Below are positions 60,019 to 64,000 of a stretch of DNA of 64,000 nucleotides, one piece after another; the first letter of the stretch is position 1; every line of letters starts with the position of its first letter. The stretch is from Proteobacteria bacterium HN_bin10 (GTDB lineage Bacteria; Pseudomonadota; Alphaproteobacteria; Caulobacterales; Aquidulcibacteraceae). The position numbers were made by a program, and so were the translations under genes. A model generated the notes under the pieces. That model was not told the origin of the DNA. It saw only the letters and a program-made list of their open reading frames with translations, and searched no databases. The stretch is from NCBI GenBank assembly GCA_002083515.1, contig LWDN01000022.1, positions 21,054 to 85,053 on the forward strand, in the 5' to 3' direction.

Positions 60019-60663
60019 ATGAAGTCGTTCGATCCCATCGCCACTCACGCCAATCTCGTGCCCATGGTGGTTGAGCAGACCAGCCGCGGCGAGCGTGCAT
60101 TCGACATCTTTTCGCGCCTGCTGAAGGAGCGGATCATCTTCGTCACCGGCGGCGTTGACGACGCGACCGCGGCGCTGGTGACAGCGCAGCTGCTGTTCTT
60201 GGAATCCGAGAACCCCAAGCGCGAGATCGCCATGTACATCAATAGCCCCGGCGGTTACGTGCATTCGGGGCTCGCGATCTACGACACCATGCAATACATC
60301 CGCAGCCCCGTGTCGACGGTGTGCGTGGGCCTTGCCGCGTCGATGGGATCGCTGTTGTTGACCGCCGGTGAGAAGGGACTGCGCATCTGTTTGCCCAATG
60401 CGCGCGTCATGGTGCACCAGCCGTCGGGCGGCTATCGCGGACCGGCTTCGGACATCGAGCGCCACGCTGAGGACATCCTCTACACCAAGAAGCGGCTGAA
60501 CGAGATCTACGTGAAGCACACCGGTCAGCCGTACGAGCGCGTCGAGCGCACGCTCGACCGCGACCACTTCATGACGGCCGAGGAGGCGCGTCAGTTCGGC
60601 ATCGTCGACCGCGTCTACGAAAAGCGGGAACTGCCGGAAGGCGGCGGCTTCGGCGCGGGCTAG
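60019..60663 (+). CDS. clpP: ATP-dependent Clp protease proteolytic subunit
   Basis: The 214-residue ClpP has the catalytic Ser in GLAASMGSLLLTAGE and His in ARVMVHQPSGG, with IYDTMQYIRSPV and the DRDHFMTAEEA hinge. It is the tetradecameric protease core with ClpX and ClpA. The start at ATG 60019 gives MKSFDPIATHANLVPMVVEQ, the normal propeptide end. Three unrelated secreted-protein genes separate it from clpX, which normally follows closely. Confidence 0.97.
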   Translation: MKSFDPIATHANLVPMVVEQTSRGERAFDIFSRLLKERIIFVTGGVDDATAALVTAQLLFLESENPKREIAMYINSPGGYVHSGLAIYDTMQYIRSPVSTVCVGLAASMGSLLLTAGEKGLRICLPNARVMVHQPSGGYRGPASDIERHAEDILYTKKRLNEIYVKHTGQPYERVERTLDRDHFMTAEEARQFGIVDRVYEKRELPEGGGFGAG

Positions 60664-60778
60664 GTCCAACACGCACGGCTAATCGTGTTGCGTAGTCGCT
60701 TCGTCGCATTGAGATCGCGCGGGTAATCAGGAGCGCAGTAGTCGGATATGGCGGTTTGGGCCTGAGGAGGAGCCCACG

Positions 60779-61693
60779 ATGCTCGGTACTGACTTGAAGG
60801 CGCGCCGGCGCAGCACCGCGCTGCTTATGTTCGCGTCCTTGTTCGCGACGCCCGTATTTGGGCAGCAAAACGAACCGGAGATCGTGGTTACCGCGGCTAG
60901 CCGTCAACAGGTTCAATCGTTCGTTTCCGAGATTGCCATCGCGCCTTCAGGTGCGGATCAGTATGGCCGTTGGGACGAGGCGATCTGCGTTGGCGTTGCG
61001 GGTCTTCCGGCGCGCCAGGGGCAGTTTATCGCAGACCGTGTCGCACAGCGGGCGTTTGCAGTTGGGTTGGCGCCCGGCGGACCCGGTTGCAGACCCAACG
61101 TAACCGTTGTGGTGGCGCCAGACGGCAACGCGATGGCGCAGCGGATGTTCGACAACGATCCCAGTCTTTTTGCGCATCGATATGAATCCGGCATCAGCAC
61201 ACTGGGACAAGAAGCTCTTACGGACTTCATCAACACGCAACGACCGGTGCGCTGGTGGCACGTGACTCGCACCGTCAGCGCCGATGGTGAAATTCTGAGT
61301 AGTGAGAACACGGCGAGCGGCGCCGATGGATTTTCAACGGAAGTGGTCCGCTCAAGCGGGTCTCGTTTGAGCAGCACAACCCGACAGGACTTCGCCCGTG
61401 TTGTCATCATCGTCGACGCCGAAAGCGCTGGTCGCGTGCAGTTGGCAGGGCTTGCTGACTACATCGCCATGGTTGCCCTCGCTCAGCTGAAACCGGATGC
61501 GCAGACAGGCAGTTTCCCGAGTATCATGAACCTGTTTTCATCTGAAGCCGGCGGCTCTCGCACGAATGAACTCAGTCAGTGGGATTTGGCGTTCCTGAGT
61601 GGGCTCTATGCTGCCAATCGTGAGGCGTCATCGACGACTGCGCAGCGTTCAGACATTGTGCGCCGCATGACGGGTCAGAGCAGCGGGTCCTAA
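60779..61693 (+). CDS. secreted protein of an unrecognised triplet family, copy 1
   Basis: A 304-residue protein with a signal peptide (ALLMFASLFATPVFGQQ; cleavage about residue 30). The mature part shares with the next two genes PEIVVT near the start, RW-x3-IC (WDEAICVGVAGLP) and GC/PN (PGCRPN) cysteines that may pair, RPVRWWHV, SSGSRL, TRQDFARVVIIVD, LADYIAMVALAQL, PSIMNLF and WDLAFLSGLY. No enzyme or binding family is recognised. A stretch of 115 bases separates it from clpP. Confidence 0.75.
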   Translation: MLGTDLKARRRSTALLMFASLFATPVFGQQNEPEIVVTAASRQQVQSFVSEIAIAPSGADQYGRWDEAICVGVAGLPARQGQFIADRVAQRAFAVGLAPGGPGCRPNVTVVVAPDGNAMAQRMFDNDPSLFAHRYESGISTLGQEALTDFINTQRPVRWWHVTRTVSADGEILSSENTASGADGFSTEVVRSSGSRLSSTTRQDFARVVIIVDAESAGRVQLAGLADYIAMVALAQLKPDAQTGSFPSIMNLFSSEAGGSRTNELSQWDLAFLSGLYAANREASSTTAQRSDIVRRMTGQSSGS

Positions 61694-61770
61694 CCAGGGG
61701 CGCGCGGACAAACCGGGGCCTCGCAATCCCTAGGGCGGCGGTGTAGCCTGCCGCCCTAGGAGAGCGAGCG

Positions 61771-62712
61771 ATGATGCGGTCAATGATTGCGGCATGTATG
61801 GTAGGCATTGCCGGTTTCGTCGGCGGGGCCAGCGCTCAAGAGCCCGTCGAGCCGGAGATTGTCGTAACGGGCGTTCGGGCTGAGCGGATTCAGGCGTTTG
61901 TGGAGCAGGTCTCGGCAACCGGCCCCGCAGCGAACCAGATTGCGAGATGGGACGATGACATTTGCGTCACCGTGCTGGGGCTCGCAACCGAGCAAGCTCA
62001 ATTTGTCGTCGATCAGATTTCATACCGCGCAGCCGCCGTGGGTTTGACTTCGGGAAGGTCTGGTTGCGCGCCCAATGTGTTCCTCTTCTTTGCGGCCGAT
62101 GCGGATTCATTTGCCTCCCGTTTGGTCGAAGAACGCAGGTCGCTTTTTGCTTACTTCCGGGAAGAGCATGTCGTCACGAGAGGGCGAGACGCGCTGACCG
62201 ATTTTGCGACCACGTCTCGTCCAGTACGGTGGTGGCACGTCTCGCAGACGCGAGGGGCCGACGGCGACCGATTGGGCAGCGACACTGCCGGCAACAGCTC
62301 ACCCCCTCCACCGCGCGATGGAGAGATTCGCCCCGATGCCGATGGGATCACCGGAGTGCAAGCGGTCCGCGCCTCGGGGTCGCGTTTGCGCGCCGCCGAG
62401 CGTCAAGACTTCAACCGGGTGATCGTTATCGTCGATGGGCAGCGCGCGAGCGGATACTCGATGGAGGCGCTCGCGGATTACATCGCGATGGTGACTTTGG
62501 CTGAGATCGATCCTAACGCTAGAATTGCTGACTTCCCTTCAGTTCTGAATTTGTTTGACAGCCCGCCGGACGTCGCGCCCACAAGCATGACTGATTGGGA
62601 TCGCGCCTATTTGAACGGGCTCTATCGGTCGACGCGCAACGCCGCGAGCGTCAGCCAACAGGTTCGTGACATCGCGCGACGGATGGCGGGGGAGAGCAGA
62701 TCTGGCAGCTGA
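61771..62712 (+). CDS. secreted protein of the same triplet family, copy 2
   Basis: A 313-residue paralogue of the gene upstream, with signal AACMVGIAGFVGGASAQE and the shared PEIVVTG, RWDDDICVTVLGL, SGCAPN, SRPVRWWHV, SGSRL, RQDFNRVIVIVD, LADYIAMVTLAEI, PSVLNLF and WDRAYLNGLY. It carries a unique Pro/Asp-rich insert (SSPPPPRDGE) between the WWHV and SGSRL blocks. Identity with copy 1 is only moderate by eye, so the duplication is old. A GAGAGCGAGCG purine stretch before ATG 61771 could serve as ribosome site. Confidence 0.75.
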   Translation: MMRSMIAACMVGIAGFVGGASAQEPVEPEIVVTGVRAERIQAFVEQVSATGPAANQIARWDDDICVTVLGLATEQAQFVVDQISYRAAAVGLTSGRSGCAPNVFLFFAADADSFASRLVEERRSLFAYFREEHVVTRGRDALTDFATTSRPVRWWHVSQTRGADGDRLGSDTAGNSSPPPPRDGEIRPDADGITGVQAVRASGSRLRAAERQDFNRVIVIVDGQRASGYSMEALADYIAMVTLAEIDPNARIADFPSVLNLFDSPPDVAPTSMTDWDRAYLNGLYRSTRNAASVSQQVRDIARRMAGESRSGS

Positions 62713-62799
62713 TCTTGGTCGCGCGTCACTTGGTCGACATGGGCTTAGGCAATGCCCTTGGTTGTGATCAGTACGGACCTTGTTTGCGGGGAGTGACGC

Positions 62800-63699
62800 G
62801 TGAAGATATCATGGCGCTGGCCAGTGCTGAGTTTGGCGTTGGTGGCGACTCCTGTTGTCGCCCAAGAACAGCCCGAACCCGAGATCGTCGTCGTCGGCAA
62901 TCGTCTCCAGGAAATGGTGCAGGAGTTCGTCGGCGAGGTGGCGGTCGCGCCCGGCGGCGAGCGCCAGATGGCGCGCTGGGACCGCAAGATTTGTCCGCTG
63001 GTGGCGGGGCTCCCCACGCGGCAAATGCAGTACATGGCGGACCGGATCGCGCAGCGGGCCCATCAGGTCGGGCTTGAGGCCGAAGGCGCGGGCTGCAAGG
63101 CCAACATCCTGATTTTCGTCACCCCGGACGCGAGCCGATTGGCGGAGGGCATCGTTTCGGAATTCCGAGAACTGGTCGGTTATTATTCGACCACGGGCGT
63201 CAGCACCCAGGGGCGCGGGCCGTTGGAGGACTTCGCCAGATCCACCGCGCCGGTGCGCTGGTGGCATGTCAACCAGACCGTTTCGGCGGACGGCCAGGAA
63301 CTTGGCGGCGACGGCGCCGGGCAACAAGTCATACGGGGTGGTCCGCCGCCGGGACGCCTGCGCCGCGCCACACGCCAGGATTTCCTCCGCGTGCTGATCA
63401 TCGTCGACGCCACCCAGGCGCAGGGGCTGCAATTTCAGGCCCTGTCCGACTACGTGGCTATGGTCTCCTTGGCGCAGCTTGACCCGGCGGGAGAGGCTAC
63501 GGGAATCCCCAGCATTCTGAGCCTGTTCACGGACCGTGGGGCCGGGCGTGAGCCGCAGACAAGCATGACCCAGTGGGACGAGGCCTACCTGGACGGCCTC
63601 TACAACGCACGCCGAACCGCCCCGAACGAGATATGGCAACAGCGCGACATCAGTGCGCGCATGGTTGAGCAGCTGCAGCAGGCCCCGCCCGCTCCCTAG
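62800..63699 (+). CDS. secreted protein of the same triplet family, copy 3
   Basis: A 299-residue paralogue starting at GTG 62800 with a GGGGAG ribosome site. It has signal WPVLSLALVATPVVAQEQ and the shared PEIVVVG, RWDRKICPLVAGLP, AGCKAN, APVRWWHV, TRQDFLRVLIIVD, LSDYVAMVSLAQL, PSILSLF and WDEAYLDGLY. It is followed by 257 bases of non-coding DNA before clpX that must contain the clpX promoter and ribosome site. Confidence 0.75.
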   Translation: MKISWRWPVLSLALVATPVVAQEQPEPEIVVVGNRLQEMVQEFVGEVAVAPGGERQMARWDRKICPLVAGLPTRQMQYMADRIAQRAHQVGLEAEGAGCKANILIFVTPDASRLAEGIVSEFRELVGYYSTTGVSTQGRGPLEDFARSTAPVRWWHVNQTVSADGQELGGDGAGQQVIRGGPPPGRLRRATRQDFLRVLIIVDATQAQGLQFQALSDYVAMVSLAQLDPAGEATGIPSILSLFTDRGAGREPQTSMTQWDEAYLDGLYNARRTAPNEIWQQRDISARMVEQLQQAPPAP

Positions 63700-63956
63700 G
63701 GTAAAGCGCACCAAAGGGGCCTTGAAAGCGGCCGCCGAGCCCGCCAATTAGCCGAAACGGCCCGCGGGCCCCTGGTCCGGGCGCTTGCGGCCCCATCCTT
63801 GCTATGGTCGTATGCCGGCCTCGGCCGAGGCTAGGTGAACGTTTTTGAAAGGGATGGTGGTCAACCATCTGTTAGCAGGGGATATTCGGGGGCCATGAGC
63901 CTGCCGCTTTCGCCCATTAACGGTTGTGGTCACAGACGGCCCTTGAAGGATCGCGC

Positions 63957-64000
63957 ATGAGCAAAGCTACGACCAGCGGAGAGTCCAAGAACACTCTCTA
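63957..64000 (+). CDS. clpX: ATP-dependent Clp protease ATPase subunit ClpX (start only)
   Basis: Only the first 14 codons and part of the next are present: MSKATTSGESKNTL then TA. The opening SGESKNTLY is the N-terminus of ClpX, just before its zinc-binding domain. AAGGA (63943-63947) is the ribosome site. The gene runs off the right edge. Confidence 0.9.
   Translation, partial: MSKATTSGESKNTL

Overview
The window is high-GC chromosomal DNA from an alphaproteobacterium, most likely order Caulobacterales (Hyphomonadaceae-like). This placement is inferred from gene content and order: an iscR-led suf operon, ubiG next to lysC and ptsP, DUF1178 and DUF4167 genes, an NDUFAF5-like methyltransferase beside comF, bpt, class II DAHP synthase, and tig-clpP-clpX. 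No rRNA, CRISPR array, prophage or replication origin was seen. Most of the window is tightly packed core genome with many 4-nt start/stop overlaps.

Layout. 1-6.6 kb: small lipoproteins, a cupin, bpt, msrB, a two-gene TIR-ParA operon and a DUF4010 membrane protein. 6.6-13.7 kb: aroF/aroG-type DAHP synthase, gshB, an SLC13 transporter, tRNA-Leu(CAA), exoD, dsbB-coq7, a DUF433/DUF5615 toxin-antitoxin-like pair and a GNAT. 13.7-28.1 kb: housekeeping (methyltransferase/comF, grxC, nitrilase, DUF1178, ubiG, lysC, ptsP, a RodZ-like protein, ispG, prfA-prmC, DUF4167). 28.1-37.7 kb: Fe-S biogenesis, with iscR behind a strong IscR type-1 box, a NifS-like desulfurase, sufB, three accessory envelope genes, sufC, sufD, sufS, a SufT-like protein, a small membrane protein and sufA. 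37.7-43.2 kb: enoyl-CoA hydratase, a diguanylate cyclase, a coniferyl-aldehyde-dehydrogenase-like protein and an M48 protease.

43.2-50.6 kb is the accessory part: an IS256 copy with a frameshifted transposase but intact 9-bp target duplication, rhlE, a cassette of small orphan genes between two ~130-bp direct repeats, a stranded duplicate of the parE 3' end, REP-type palindrome pairs around a RAYT transposase, and an IS5-family element with a programmed frameshift. 50.6-64 kb returns to core genes: parE, glnB-glnA, nnr, tRNA-Leu(UAG), tig, clpP and the start of clpX. Three tandem, strongly diverged paralogues of an unrecognised secreted protein sit between clpP and clpX.

The best candidates for undescribed biology are the TIR-ParA fusion with its overlapping small basic partner (3451-5129), the clpP-clpX triplet (60779-63699), and the lipoprotein/membrane genes co-translated inside the suf operon (32128-33615). 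The REP/RAYT/parE-tail arrangement (48898-50696) is the most informative piece of genome-evolution structure.
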